Notes under the pieces: generated by a model
The model's database searches: none
The model's input: the letters and a program-made list of their open reading frames with translations, nothing else
Told to the model about the DNA's origin: nothing
DNA from: DATHBD01 sp035296325
GTDB taxonomy: Bacteria > Actinomycetota > Actinomycetes > Mycobacteriales > Micromonosporaceae
Direction of reading: 5' to 3'
Assembly: GCA_035296325.1 (NCBI GenBank)
Contig: DATHBD010000023.1
Location: forward strand, 310,001 to 374,000
Length of the DNA: 64,000 bases
Shown here: positions 34,268 to 42,886 of the stretch, piece by piece
Layout: every line of letters starts with the position of its first letter
Position numbering within the stretch: the first letter of the stretch is position 1
Program-made: the position numbers and the translations under genes

Positions 34268-34459
34268 TCACTCCCGGCGTCGGTCGATGATCGCTCCCTC
34301 CAGCCGAAGGCCGATGCCGATGACAACCAGCAGCCCAGCGACCAGGTAATGCCTGGTCTCGTCGGTGGAAGTGCCCACGGCCGCGAGCAGGACCCCGGCC
34401 ACCAGCGCCATGCTGCCCGCGACTCGCGTCGCAGCGATCCGGCCGCGGTTCGCACCCAT
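34268..34459 (-). CDS. Small two-helix membrane protein
   Basis: This 63-residue protein has a basic start (MGANRGRIAATR), two hydrophobic helices (about 13-30 and 37-54) and a charged tail IIDRRRE. The third codon positions are strongly GC-biased, and the topology is sensible. There is no known family and no neighbour on the same strand. Confidence 0.45.
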   Translation of the reverse strand: MGANRGRIAATRVAGSMALVAGVLLAAVGTSTDETRHYLVAGLLVVIGIGLRLEGAIIDRRRE

Positions 34460-34747
34460 GACGTGAAGCGTACCGGGGTGATCGCGGCCGGGCGGGCCGG
34501 TGGCTGACGGTTCGCGCCAAGCGTACGGTCGCCCCCGAAGGCGGAACGGCGGTGACCTCGCCGCGGCGCCCTACCACGTACGCCGGCAGGGCAGGGACGT
34601 GCTGGAGCTGCGTGTCGAGCCGTGCGCAGTCGAGGTGTTCCTCGACGGATGGGGCGCGGCTACACCGGGTCCGACGGTTGGTGGTGCTGAGCGGATATCG
34701 GCCGGCCCGGCAGGTCGACGATTTCGAGAGCTGGTAGGCAGGTCAAC

Positions 34748-35440
34748 GTGACCGACGAACTGCACGGACCGCAGGACGAGGCTGCACCAACCGCGAAAGG
34801 CTCCGATGCCGCGACCCTCCGTGCGCGGCTGCGGCACGTGTACTGGATCGGTGGCGGAAGCGGTGCCGGCAAGTCGACAATCGCTCGTCGCATCGCGGAC
34901 CGGTACGGCCTGCGTCTGTACGCGACCGACGACGTGATGTCGGATCATGCCGTCCGGAGCACGCCCGCGGACAGTCCGTTCCTGAGCGAGTTCATGGCCA
35001 TGGACATGGACGAGCGGTGGGTGAACAGATCTCCGGAGACCATGTTGGAAACCTTCCACTGGTTTCGAGGTGAGGGCTTCGGCCTCATCGCCGAAGACCT
35101 CGGCCGTCTTCCGGGGACGCCGTGTGTGATCGCCGAGGGGTTCCGCCTGTTGCCCCGCCTGGTGAAGCCGATCCTCGCCGTACCCGGCCATGCCGTCTGG
35201 CTCCTCCCGACGCCGGACTTCCGTCGGGCGGCGTTCGAAAGCCGCGGTTCGCTGTGGGAGATCGCGCGGAAGACCGGCGACCCCGACCGGGCCCTGCGCA
35301 ATCTGCTCGAACGGGATCGCCAGTTCACCGAACGCCTCCACGACGAGGCGCGGCGCCTGCAACTACCGGTCGTGGAGGTCGACGCCGCGATGACCGAAGA
35401 TGATCTTTTCGCACGGGTGACCGCGGCGTTCGGGTTGTGA
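34748..35440 (+). CDS. P-loop nucleotide-binding kinase-like protein
   Basis: This 230-residue protein has a Walker A GGGSGAGKST (about 35-44) after a beta-strand, YATDDVMSD, and an internal VIAEGFRLLP strand. The fold pattern is that of adenylate/shikimate-kinase-like small-molecule kinases (AAA_18/AAA_33-type). The substrate is unknown. It uses GTG at 34748 without a strong SD. It is convergent with the first FN3-CBM2 gene with only 13 bases between the stops. Confidence 0.75.
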   Translation: MTDELHGPQDEAAPTAKGSDAATLRARLRHVYWIGGGSGAGKSTIARRIADRYGLRLYATDDVMSDHAVRSTPADSPFLSEFMAMDMDERWVNRSPETMLETFHWFRGEGFGLIAEDLGRLPGTPCVIAEGFRLLPRLVKPILAVPGHAVWLLPTPDFRRAAFESRGSLWEIARKTGDPDRALRNLLERDRQFTERLHDEARRLQLPVVEVDAAMTEDDLFARVTAAFGL

Positions 35441-35453
35441 CCGGAACCGAGAC

Positions 35454-36521
35454 TCAGCTCGGCGGAGGAGGCGGTGGCTCTCCGCACCGCCGGCCGTTGA
35501 GGGTGAAGTGCATTGGCACACCATTGGCAGCGTTCCAAGTTCCGAGGAAGGCGAATTCGACGCTGCCACCGGACGGGATCCTGGCATTCCAGGCTGCGTT
35601 GCGGACGGTGACCGACCCTGCCTCCTGCCGATCCAACACGCCGTGCCAGAGATGGCGCACGGTCTGGCCGTCCTGGAACAGCCAACCAAACTGCCATCCG
35701 GAGACCAGCTCGGCGGAGGTGTTGGTGACCCGGACGGCAGCCTGGAACCCGCCCGGCCACTGGCTGGTGACGCGGTACTGCACCCGACACCACGGCACTG
35801 AGCCAGCGGTGGTGACCGTCACCGGAGGTGACAGCGGAGACAGGTTTCCCGCCTCGTCCACGGCCCGCACCACAAACGTGTAGGTCGTGTCCGGCGACAG
35901 GTTGAAGACCATCGAACTCCGCAGGTCGCCGATCGGCGTCGGTAGCGGGCTCGACAGCATCCCGATGAGCTCGCCGCCCACCACCCGGAATATCTGGTAC
36001 CTGGCCACGTAGGCGTCGTCTGTCGATGCCTGCCAGGTGAGCATGAGCGAGTAGCCGGTGATTCGGGAGGCCACCGGGGTGCCGGGCGCGGTTGGCGGAG
36101 CATGGTCCCCGGGCTCCAGGGTCACCTGCACCGTGCTGGTCGACGGTGACAGGTTGCCGGCGGCGTCGAACGCGCTGACCCAGAACCGGTAGGTGCGCGA
36201 CCGCATCAGGCCGGTGATGGTGATGGAGTTGGTCGCGGTGACACGCGTGCGGACGGTGTCCTCGAACACCTCGCGCACCTGGTAGCCGGCCACCGCGACA
36301 TCGTCTACGGACGCCGCCCACCGCAGTGTCAGTGACGTGGTGGTGACGTCGGTAACCTCCACAGGCCCGGGCTCGGTCGGGGGGACCGCGTCGGAAGGGG
36401 CAGCGCTGGCCGGCGCCGCCAGGGTGACCGCCACCAGCGTGGCGAGCAACGGCACGAGGAGCGTGGGCCGTCGGCGGGAGGACCTCGCCGTCACCCGGCT
36501 CGCGATACCCAAGCGCAGCAT
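35454..36521 (-). CDS. Secreted FN3-FN3-CBM2 protein (copy 1)
   Basis: This 355-residue secreted protein has a long basic signal (cleaved near ASAAP), two fibronectin type III domains (about 48-136 and 143-238; each ends with a (V/F)(Q/K)VT(L/V) strand) and a C-terminal family-2 carbohydrate-binding module (about 243-345, bounded by Cys residues), then a poly-Pro tail. The three surface tryptophans of cellulose-binding CBM2a are present (SQW, NAAWN, GTWN). No catalytic domain is present. It is a paralogue of the protein at 39.7 kb in opposite orientation, and even the SD context GAGGTGGCGGCATGCTG is shared. Confidence 0.85.
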   Translation of the reverse strand: MLRLGIASRVTARSSRRRPTLLVPLLATLVAVTLAAPASAAPSDAVPPTEPGPVEVTDVTTTSLTLRWAASVDDVAVAGYQVREVFEDTVRTRVTATNSITITGLMRSRTYRFWVSAFDAAGNLSPSTSTVQVTLEPGDHAPPTAPGTPVASRITGYSLMLTWQASTDDAYVARYQIFRVVGGELIGMLSSPLPTPIGDLRSSMVFNLSPDTTYTFVVRAVDEAGNLSPLSPPVTVTTAGSVPWCRVQYRVTSQWPGGFQAAVRVTNTSAELVSGWQFGWLFQDGQTVRHLWHGVLDRQEAGSVTVRNAAWNARIPSGGSVEFAFLGTWNAANGVPMHFTLNGRRCGEPPPPPPS

Positions 36522-36566
36522 GCCGCCACCTCACCTCGTCTACCGGCCGGCCGGGGCGCCAGGTCG

Positions 36567-36740
36567 ATGGCAGTGGCCGTCGTCGAAACCATTGTCGTGG
36601 ATGGCGCCCCTTCGCGGCAGGGTCCGGCCTCCACAGTGCACCATCGGGCAGCGCCCGCCGGCGCGGTCATGGCCGGCGCCGCGGCGATCGCTGCGCTGAT
36701 CGGCGCGGCGGTCTACCGGCGCCGCGACCTACGCGGCTGA
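36567..36740 (+). CDS. Possible 57-residue remnant or small membrane peptide
   Basis: An ATG-started frame overlaps the 3' end of terC on the other strand by 12 bases. Its last 23 residues form one hydrophobic helix ending in YRRRDLRG, an ending often seen at the C-terminus of ABC-2 type permeases. The SD is weak (AGG at 36561). It may be the relic of a lost permease gene or a chance frame. Confidence 0.25.
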   Translation: MAVAVVETIVVDGAPSRQGPASTVHHRAAPAGAVMAGAAAIAALIGAAVYRRRDLRG

Positions 36741-37697
36741 CCTGGAAGCCACAGCATCCGGAGTGCGGTCGGTGCCCGGGTCGGCGGCGCGGGTGCTGCG
36801 CAGGCTCCATACGATCGACACCGCGATCGTCACGACGATGACGCCCAACGTGACCGGGATGGGCAGCTTGCCGATCGGGGTCTCGGACAGGACGAGCTTG
36901 ACGCCGGCGAACGCGAGCAGGACGGCCAGGCCGTAGTGCAGGTACACGAAGCGGCGCAGCATCCCGGCGAGACAGAAGTACAGGCTGCGAAGACCGAGGA
37001 TGGCGAACGCGTTGGCGGTCCACACGATGAACGTACTGGTCGTGATGGCGAGAACCGCGGCGACCGAGTCGATCGCGAAGATCAGATCGGTGGCCTCCAC
37101 GGCGATCAACACCACGAACAGCAGGGTCGCCACACGTTTGCCGTTCACGCGGGTGAAGAACCGGTCGCCGTGGTAGTTCGTGTCGGTGGGAACGATCCGG
37201 CGGACCAGGCGTACCACGAGGTTGCGGTCCGGGGAGGGCGGCTCGCCATGACGGAAGGCCATCGTGTAGCCGGTGTAGATAAGGAAGGCGCCGAACACGT
37301 AGGCGGTCCAGAAGAACGTCTCCAGCAGTTCGGCTCCGACGAAGATGAACACCAGCCGGAACAGCAGGGCGCCGATGACGCCCCAGAACAGAACCTTGTG
37401 TTGCACCGTGGCCGGGACGGCGAAGTAGGAGAAGATCAACGCGAGCACGAACACGTTGTCGATCGACAACGCTTTCTCGATCAGATAGCCGGCGTAGTAG
37501 GCGCCGGCCATGTCGCCGCCCTGCCATGCCCACAGGATCACGCCGAACAGCAGCCCTGCGCAGATCCAGATGCCGGACCAGACTGCCGCTTCGCGGAAGC
37601 CGATCACGTGATTGTCGCGGTGCAGGAACAGGTCGACGGCCAGCATTGCGGCGATCGCCAGCACCAGTACTGCCCAGACCAGCCATGAGACAGACAA
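36729..37697 (-). CDS. TerC/Alx-family membrane protein (Mn exporter type)
   Basis: This 322-residue protein has about eight or nine membrane helices. The family's acidic motifs are LSIDNVFVLALIFSYFAVP and TDLIFAIDSVAAVLAIT. TerC/Alx proteins are linked to manganese export and metal homeostasis. The start is TTG at 37697 with AAAGG 9 bases upstream; a longer N-terminus would read through the riboswitch. The preceding 150 bases form a yybP-ykoY-type manganese aptamer and an SD-sequestering hairpin, so translation should rise when Mn(II) is high. Confidence 0.92.
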   Translation of the reverse strand: MSVSWLVWAVLVLAIAAMLAVDLFLHRDNHVIGFREAAVWSGIWICAGLLFGVILWAWQGGDMAGAYYAGYLIEKALSIDNVFVLALIFSYFAVPATVQHKVLFWGVIGALLFRLVFIFVGAELLETFFWTAYVFGAFLIYTGYTMAFRHGEPPSPDRNLVVRLVRRIVPTDTNYHGDRFFTRVNGKRVATLLFVVLIAVEATDLIFAIDSVAAVLAITTSTFIVWTANAFAILGLRSLYFCLAGMLRRFVYLHYGLAVLLAFAGVKLVLSETPIGKLPIPVTLGVIVVTIAVSIVWSLRSTRAADPGTDRTPDAVASRSAA

Positions 37698-37698
37698 C

Positions 37699-37851
37699 GG
37701 GAGACCTTTCGACCAGCCGGGCCCGATGCGGGCCGGCGTTGCTGGTCGAAGGTCTCCCCGGGCCACCGCTCCGGTGGCTGCATCGCCGGAACCCGGATAG
37801 GCCGGGTCCGTACTGACGGCGCCGCGTCGAACGTCGGGTACTCCCCTTCGA
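37699..37851 (-). promoter_or_regulatory. yybP-ykoY manganese riboswitch with SD-masking stem
   Basis: Read on the minus strand, the leader shows TCGAAGGGGAGTA (P1 5' side, 37851 down), then GTCAGTACG, an ACCCGG/CCGGGT stem and finally CGGGGAGACCTTCGA (P1 3' side, about 37746-37760). These match the conserved pieces of the yybP-ykoY family (RF00080). The P1 3' strand can instead pair with GGTCGAAAGGTCTCC (37699-37717 with 37741-37759, one bulge), which contains the SD of terC. Aptamer folding and SD masking are therefore mutually exclusive, implying Mn(II)-activated translation. Confidence 0.85.
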
Positions 37852-37912
37852 ACTAGGCTCAAGTATTCGCGAATTACAGTTCGTATGTCAAGTGCCGGCA
37901 TCACCCCAACGT

Positions 37913-37972
37913 GCAACTGATGGTTGCGCGACTCCGATCCTCCAGCTACTGTCACGCGCAACCAAAGGTTGC
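37913..37972 (+). promoter_or_regulatory. Tandem ArsR operators
   Basis: Two matching palindromes, GCAACTGATGGTTGC (37913-37927) and GCAACCAAAGGTTGC (37958-37972), lie 45 bases apart just upstream of the SRPBCC/ArsR operon. They agree at 12 of 15 positions. The second ends 11 bases before the GTG start. They are probable binding sites for the ArsR protein encoded second in the operon. Confidence 0.65.
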
Positions 37973-37983
37973 AGGAGGGTGTT

Positions 37984-38445
37984 GTGGAACCGGGAACCGT
38001 CGAGCGCGAGATTTACATCGAGGCGTCGCCCGAGGTCGTCTTCGAGGTGGTGAGCAGTCCGGACCATCTCAAGCAGTGGTGGCCGGACGATGCCCGGTAC
38101 GACCCGACGCCCGGGTCGGTGGGGGAGATCCGCTTCGGTGACTGCAATGCCGGCGGGGTAGCGGTGGCGTTCACGGTTGTGGACGTGCAACCGCCGCGGA
38201 CCTTCTCGTTCCGGTGGACGCACCCGGCCGACCAGGCCGCCGCAGAGGGAAACTCGCTGCTCGTCACGTTTGACCTGACGCCTGCGGGGGACGGCACGCT
38301 GCTCAAGATGACCGAGACCGGCTTCCGCGAGATGGGCTGGGAGATCGCCGTGCTGGAGCAGCAGTACCAGGAGCACGGCAACGGTTGGGACCTCTATCTG
38401 CGGCGACTGGCTCCGTATGTCGCGACGCTGCAGGTTCGGCCGTGA
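37984..38445 (+). CDS. SRPBCC/AHSA1-domain protein
   Basis: This 153-residue AHSA1-type protein has REIYIEASPEVVFEVVSSPDHL at the start, WWPDDARYDPTPGSVGEIRFG, and TFSFRWTHP followed by LLVTFDLTPAGDGTLLKMTETGF. It should bind a hydrophobic ligand; the ligand is unknown. The GTG at 37984 follows GGAGGG. It overlaps the downstream ArsR gene by GTGA, so here the regulator is second, the reverse of the order at 17.5 kb. Confidence 0.88.
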   Translation: MEPGTVEREIYIEASPEVVFEVVSSPDHLKQWWPDDARYDPTPGSVGEIRFGDCNAGGVAVAFTVVDVQPPRTFSFRWTHPADQAAAEGNSLLVTFDLTPAGDGTLLKMTETGFREMGWEIAVLEQQYQEHGNGWDLYLRRLAPYVATLQVRP

Positions 38446-38792
38446 CCGCCGCGGTGGCTGAGAAGGTCGACGACGAGCTGTGGTCCGCGATCGGCGACCC
38501 GACCCGGCGTCGGATGCTCGACCTGCTGCTCGTCGAGGGCGACGGCACCGCGACCTCGCTGAGTCAGCAGATGTCGGTCACCCGTCAGGCGGTGGCCAAG
38601 CACCTCGGCGTGCTGGACCGGGTCGGTCTGGTCCAGGCCACGCCGGCAGGCCGGGAGAAGCGGTACCGGGTCGACGATGCCCAGATCGCCCGCGCGGTGG
38701 CCCAGCTGTCGTCGGTCGGGTCGGCATGGGACGCCCGGCTGCAGCGGATCAGGCGCATCGCCGAGGCGATTCAGCGCACACAGCAGGAGTGA
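38442..38792 (+). CDS. ArsR-family winged-helix regulator
   Basis: This 116-residue ArsR-type regulator has IGDPTRRRMLDLLL, a recognition helix in TSLSQQMSVTRQAVAKHLGVLDRVGLV and a wing REKRYRVD. No Cys metal site is present. It is coupled to the SRPBCC gene (GTGA overlap) and probably represses the pair through the tandem palindromes at 37913-37972. Confidence 0.9.
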   Translation: MTAAVAEKVDDELWSAIGDPTRRRMLDLLLVEGDGTATSLSQQMSVTRQAVAKHLGVLDRVGLVQATPAGREKRYRVDDAQIARAVAQLSSVGSAWDARLQRIRRIAEAIQRTQQE

Positions 38793-38802
38793 AGACGAGT
38801 GG

Positions 38803-39429
38803 TCACTCCGGGTCCTCACGGCGATTCAGGTGCTCCAGCAGTGGTCGCCACTTGTCATCCAGGAAATCGTCCGGGTCTGCCGACGGCGTCGGCGTCAATG
38901 CGAGGGAACCTTCGGCGACGGGGAACACGCCAGCTGAGGCAAGCCAATCCGCATCGAACAGTGCCCGGTGGCCGATCAGGTGGGATACCGCTTGAGCGGC
39001 GGTGTGCATTTCGTACTCGGAATTCGGATCGTCCTTGTTATCGCAGCACAACCGCACCTCGGCAACGGCTGCGGCGCGCAGCAGGTCCCCGTCCTCAACT
39101 TTGAAGTCGGCCTGAATGAAAACCGCCACGCGTTCGCCTGTGGTCGGCAACTCCGGATCCTCCTCGACGCCGTCCTTCTCGTCGAGGTAGTCCTCGAATG
39201 TGTCAACTCCCAGCGGGATGTCCTCTCCCACGTCGCTCACCGCGTTGCCATATCGATCCAAGGCCTTCGTGAGAGCTCTCGCGGCGGCGGGGCGGTCACT
39301 ACTTTCCGCGGCCACCGCCCTGGCATGGGAGAGAACAGCGTCAGCCACCGCTGCTGCCGCTTCGAGGAGTTGTTGCGTCACGCCCACCAGTGTCACAGAC
39401 AGACCCGTTGCTGCCTCGGATTCGGCCAA
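38803..39429 (-). CDS. Acidic protein of unknown function
   Basis: This protein of up to 208 residues is strongly acidic (many Asp/Glu, for example DEKDGVEEDPELP and DPDDFLDDKW). The N-terminal half is alanine-rich and helical (LLEAAAAVADAVLSHARAVAA), and the middle has VAVFIQADFKVEDGDLLRAAAVAEVRL. I recognise no family. The TTG at 39429 opens the frame, but no SD supports it; in-frame GTG codons 10 and 14 or so residues later are alternatives. It converges on the ArsR gene with 10 bases between the stops. Its GC content is slightly lower than its neighbours. Confidence 0.6.
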   Translation of the reverse strand: MAESEAATGLSVTLVGVTQQLLEAAAAVADAVLSHARAVAAESSDRPAAARALTKALDRYGNAVSDVGEDIPLGVDTFEDYLDEKDGVEEDPELPTTGERVAVFIQADFKVEDGDLLRAAAVAEVRLCCDNKDDPNSEYEMHTAAQAVSHLIGHRALFDADWLASAGVFPVAEGSLALTPTPSADPDDFLDDKWRPLLEHLNRREDPE

Positions 39430-39710
39430 CGACCGGCAGTCGGCGATCGAGGTAGTGGGCGCTCTGGATCGCGCGATTGGCCGTGGGCATCCGGGTGTTC
39501 GTGCTGAAGTTGGAGTGCGGGAAAGCGAGGCGGAGGAGCAGGGGCCGACCGGTCAATGTGTCGCCTCAGGCGGTGGCCTGGGCCTGCCCGATGGGGCACT
39601 ATGGACGCCGAACGCTGCCGCGAATAGGCAGTCATCCGCGACAATGTTGTGGACGACGGCCACTGCGATCGCCCTCGCGCCCGGCCCGCACACGAGGATG
39701 AGGTGGCGGC

Positions 39711-40781
39711 ATGCTGACCTTTAACATCCCGACCAGGATCCCGGCCGGGTCCTCCCGTCGACGTCGATGGATCCTCGTGCCGATGCTCGCCGCCTTGGTG
39801 GCGGTCACCCTGGCGTCACCGGCCGGCGCCACGGCGTCCGACGCCGTTGCGCCCACCACACCCGGGCCACTGGAGGTTACGGAGCTCACCACGACCTCGG
39901 TGACGCTGCGCTGGGCGGCGTCGGTCGACGATGTCGCCGTGATCGGGTACCAGGTGCGCCAGGGATTCGAGGACACCGGTCAGACGCGGCTGACCGCGAC
40001 CAACTCCATCACCATCACCGGCCTGATGCGGGCGCGGACCTACGGGTTCGTGGTCCGCGCCTACGACGCCGCCGGGAACTTCTCGGGGGACACGAGCTGG
40101 TTGCAGGTGACGATGGAGCCTGGGGACCATGCACCACCGACCGCGCCCGGCGCACCGGTGGCGTCCAGCATCAGCGCCACCTCGCTGATCCTGTCCTGGC
40201 TGCCATCCACAGACGACGGTTATGTCGAGTTCTACCGGGTGTTCGGTGTGGTGGGGGGCGAACTCGTCCGGGTGATGCCGAGTCCGCCGCGACCGAACAT
40301 GTTCGGTAACCGGCTCAGCTGGCTGATCTTGTACTTGGCGCCGGAGACGACGTACACCTTCGTGTTGCAGGCCGTGGACGAGGTAGGCAGGGTCTCTCCG
40401 CTGTCGCCTCCGGTCACGGTCACCACCGCCGCGGCCGTGCCGTCGTGCGTGGTGGACTACCGCGTCACCCGTTCTTGGCCAGGCGGGTTCCAGGCTGCCG
40501 TCCGGGTTACCAACACCACGGCGCAGCCGGTCTCCACCTGGCAGCTGGGTTGGCTCTTCCCGAGCGGCCAGACGGTGCGCCATCTGTGGAGCGGCGTGCT
40601 CCACGGGCAGGTTGCCGGGTTGGTCACCGTTCGCAATGAAGCCTGGAATGCCACCATCGCGCCTGGTGGGTCCGTCGAGGTCGGCTTCGTTGGTACCCGG
40701 AACACCGCCAACGCGGCACCGCAGGACTTCACCCTCGATGGCAAGTGGTGCGGGGCGCTGCCGATCCCTCCGCCGAGCTGA
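39711..40781 (+). CDS. Secreted FN3-FN3-CBM2 protein (copy 2)
   Basis: This 356-residue paralogue of the 35.5-kb protein has the same signal peptide, two FN3 domains and a C-terminal CBM2 bounded by cysteines. Most of the length aligns without gaps (for example LRWAASVDDVA, GYQVR, LTATNSITITGLMR/RVTATNSITITGLMR). One of the three CBM2a cellulose-contact tryptophans is changed: GTWN in copy 1 reads GTRN here, which may weaken binding to crystalline cellulose. No catalytic domain is present. The SD GAGGTGG precedes the ATG. Confidence 0.85.
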   Translation: MLTFNIPTRIPAGSSRRRRWILVPMLAALVAVTLASPAGATASDAVAPTTPGPLEVTELTTTSVTLRWAASVDDVAVIGYQVRQGFEDTGQTRLTATNSITITGLMRARTYGFVVRAYDAAGNFSGDTSWLQVTMEPGDHAPPTAPGAPVASSISATSLILSWLPSTDDGYVEFYRVFGVVGGELVRVMPSPPRPNMFGNRLSWLILYLAPETTYTFVLQAVDEVGRVSPLSPPVTVTTAAAVPSCVVDYRVTRSWPGGFQAAVRVTNTTAQPVSTWQLGWLFPSGQTVRHLWSGVLHGQVAGLVTVRNEAWNATIAPGGSVEVGFVGTRNTANAAPQDFTLDGKWCGALPIPPPS

Positions 40782-40994
40782 TCCGCTACCGGCTCGGCAG
40801 TACGAGCGCGAGCTCGGACCTCGAGGTGATGTTGAACTTTACCTGCGCGGCCCCGAAGGGCTGGCCCTCGAGTGCCACCGCTGAGCCGGTTCGAGGGGTT
40901 CAGGTGACCGTCCCTCCCGGTACGCCCGGGGGAGTACGGCGGATGTCTCCCGGTGGCGGACGCCCGATCGGATCTGTTGCGGAAAGCTGGCGAC

Positions 40995-41543
40995 ATGACT
41001 GTTGCAGCTACTACGCGTCCGCCGGCCCGGACCGGCTCGTGGCGGCTCGCGGGGCGTACCCGCAAGGCGGTGCTGGTCACCCACATCATGGCGGCCGGCG
41101 TCTGGATCGGGCTCGACGTCGCGATGGCCGTGCTGGTGTTCACCGCCCTCGGCACGCAGGACCGGGGGACGGAAGCGTTCGCGCTGCAGGCATTGCAGCT
41201 GGTGACCGTCTGGCCGATGCTCGCCGCCGGCCTGCTCTCGCTTGTCACCGGGATCGTGTTGGGGCTGGGAGGTCGGTACGGCCTCGTTCGCTACTGGTGG
41301 GTCGCGATCAAGCTGGCACTCAACATCGTGCTGTGCGTGCTCATCGCATTTGCACTGCGCGGCGGCGTGGAGGAGGCGGCGGAAGCGGGACGTGACATGG
41401 CAGCGGGGGCGGACGCCGTCTGGAACTCCCGTGACCTGGTGTTTCCGCCGATCGTCTCCTCGGTGGCGCTGGTCCTGGCGTTCGTGCTGTCGGTGTTCAA
41501 ACCGTGGGGGCGGGTTCGCCGCGCCGCGACGCGGCCGCAATGA
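40995..41543 (+). CDS. DUF2269-like four-helix membrane protein
   Basis: This 182-residue protein has four membrane helices: VLVTHIMAAGVWIGLDVAMAVLVF, LVTVWPMLAAGLLSLVTGIVLGL, WWVAIKLALNIVLCVLIAF and IVSSVALVLAFVLSVFKPW. A His and Trp in the first helix and a KLxLN motif are typical of DUF2269/CopD-like small membrane proteins, which may bind haem or metal; the function is unknown. The ATG at 40995 is favoured over an upstream GTG/ATG because GGAAAG lies about 9 bases before it. Confidence 0.7.
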   Translation: MTVAATTRPPARTGSWRLAGRTRKAVLVTHIMAAGVWIGLDVAMAVLVFTALGTQDRGTEAFALQALQLVTVWPMLAAGLLSLVTGIVLGLGGRYGLVRYWWVAIKLALNIVLCVLIAFALRGGVEEAAEAGRDMAAGADAVWNSRDLVFPPIVSSVALVLAFVLSVFKPWGRVRRAATRPQ

Positions 41544-41698
41544 CGGGCACGAACCGTCATCGCGCGCCGAATGGCGCGAGGGTGGCGAGCCGGCCCGCGG
41601 TGTCGCAGCGTGGTGATGACCGCACACCCACGCGTTCCAGTTCGGGCCGAACTTCGGATCACCGTCGGCACGAGCGATCCGGCCGGAAGGTCCGCTCG

Positions 41699-42886
41699 TC
41701 AGTGTGTGGGTCCGGCGGCGGTGGGCCGTCCGGCGAAGTGCGGGGTCAGCGTGTTGTCGACCAGGGCGAAGGCGGAGGCGATCGCCATGTGCATGTCCAG
41801 GTACTTGTAGGTGCCCAGCCGTCCGCCGAACAGCACGCGCGGTTCGTTGCGGGCCCGTTCGCGGTACCGGGCCAGGCGGTCACGGTCACTCGCGGCGTTG
41901 ACCGGATAGTACGGTTCGTCACCGGGCTGCGCGGCACGTGAGTACTCCCGCACGATGACGGTGCGGTCCTCGGGATAGGCGCGCTCCGGGTGGAAGTGGC
42001 GGAACTCGTGGATCCGGGTCCAGGGCACCGACTCGTCGGCGTAGTTCATGACGGGGGTGCCTTGGAAATCGCCAATGGGCAGGACCTCCTGCTCCAGATC
42101 AAGCGTGCGCCAGTTCAGCGGCCCATCGGCGTATTCGAAGTACCGGTCCAGCGGCCCGGTGTAGACGATCGGCACATCGGCGGGCAGGTCGTCGCGCACG
42201 TCGAAGAAGTCGGTGTCCAGCCGCACGTCGATCAAGGGGTGCTCGGCCATCCGCAGCAACCACGCGTCGTACCCGTCGACAGGCAGGCCCTCGTACGTGT
42301 CCTGGAAGTAGCGGTTGTTGTACGTGTACCGGACCGGCAGCCGAGCGATCACGTCGGCGCCGAGGTCGCGCGGGTCGGTCTGCCACTGCTTCTGGGTGTA
42401 CCCCTGAACGAACGCCTCGTACAGCGGCCGGCCGATCAGCGAGATCGCCTTCTCCTCCAGATTGGCGGCTGTGCCCTCAGCGACCTCCGCAGCCTGTTCC
42501 CGGACGAGTTCCCTGGCCTGTGTGGGGCTGAGATGCCGACCGAAAAACTGGTTGATCGTGCCCAGGTTGATCGGCAGGGGGTACACGTTGTCCTTGAACA
42601 CCGAGTACACGCGGTGCTGGTAATCGGTGAACGCGGTGAAGCGGTTGACGTACTCCCAGACCCGCTCGTTGGAGGTGTGGAACAGGTGAGCGCCGTAGCT
42701 GTGTACCTCGATGCCGGTGGTCGGTTCCCGTTCCGACCACGCGTTCCCACCGATGTGGCTGCGGCGTTCCAAGACGAGCACCCGTCGCCCGTGCTCCCGG
42801 GCGACCCGCTCGGCGACCGTCAGGCCGAAGAACCCGGAGCCAACCACGATCAGTTCGTACGGCGCGTCGCACGCGTGTTCCGACAT
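41699..42886 (-). CDS. glf: UDP-galactopyranose mutase
   Basis: This 395-residue flavoenzyme converts UDP-galactopyranose to UDP-galactofuranose, the galactofuranose donor for cell-wall galactans. The FAD site is VVGSGFFGLTVAERVA (residues about 14-29), followed by VLERRSHIGGNAWSE. Family motifs SYGAHLFHTSNERVWEYV, YPLPINLGTINQFFG, GYTQKQW, YNNRYF and RVLFGGRLGTYKYLDMH are all present. The length is normal (E. coli 367, M. tuberculosis 399). The SD GAGGGGA lies 6 bases before the ATG. No galactofuranosyltransferase gene adjoins it. Confidence 0.96.
   Translation of the reverse strand: MSEHACDAPYELIVVGSGFFGLTVAERVAREHGRRVLVLERRSHIGGNAWSEREPTTGIEVHSYGAHLFHTSNERVWEYVNRFTAFTDYQHRVYSVFKDNVYPLPINLGTINQFFGRHLSPTQARELVREQAAEVAEGTAANLEEKAISLIGRPLYEAFVQGYTQKQWQTDPRDLGADVIARLPVRYTYNNRYFQDTYEGLPVDGYDAWLLRMAEHPLIDVRLDTDFFDVRDDLPADVPIVYTGPLDRYFEYADGPLNWRTLDLEQEVLPIGDFQGTPVMNYADESVPWTRIHEFRHFHPERAYPEDRTVIVREYSRAAQPGDEPYYPVNAASDRDRLARYRERARNEPRVLFGGRLGTYKYLDMHMAIASAFALVDNTLTPHFAGRPTAAGPTH

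Noticed and set aside
34500..34751. An 83-residue plus-strand frame before the P-loop protein
   Set aside because: Codon pattern does not match neighbours, no SD is present and the product resembles nothing; it is treated as intergenic.
40786..40890. A minus-strand frame of about 31 residues resembling the tail of a real protein (GQPFGAAQVKFNITS)
   Set aside because: It is closed by a stop just upstream, has no SD and cannot be tied to a family; it may be a relic but the evidence is too thin.
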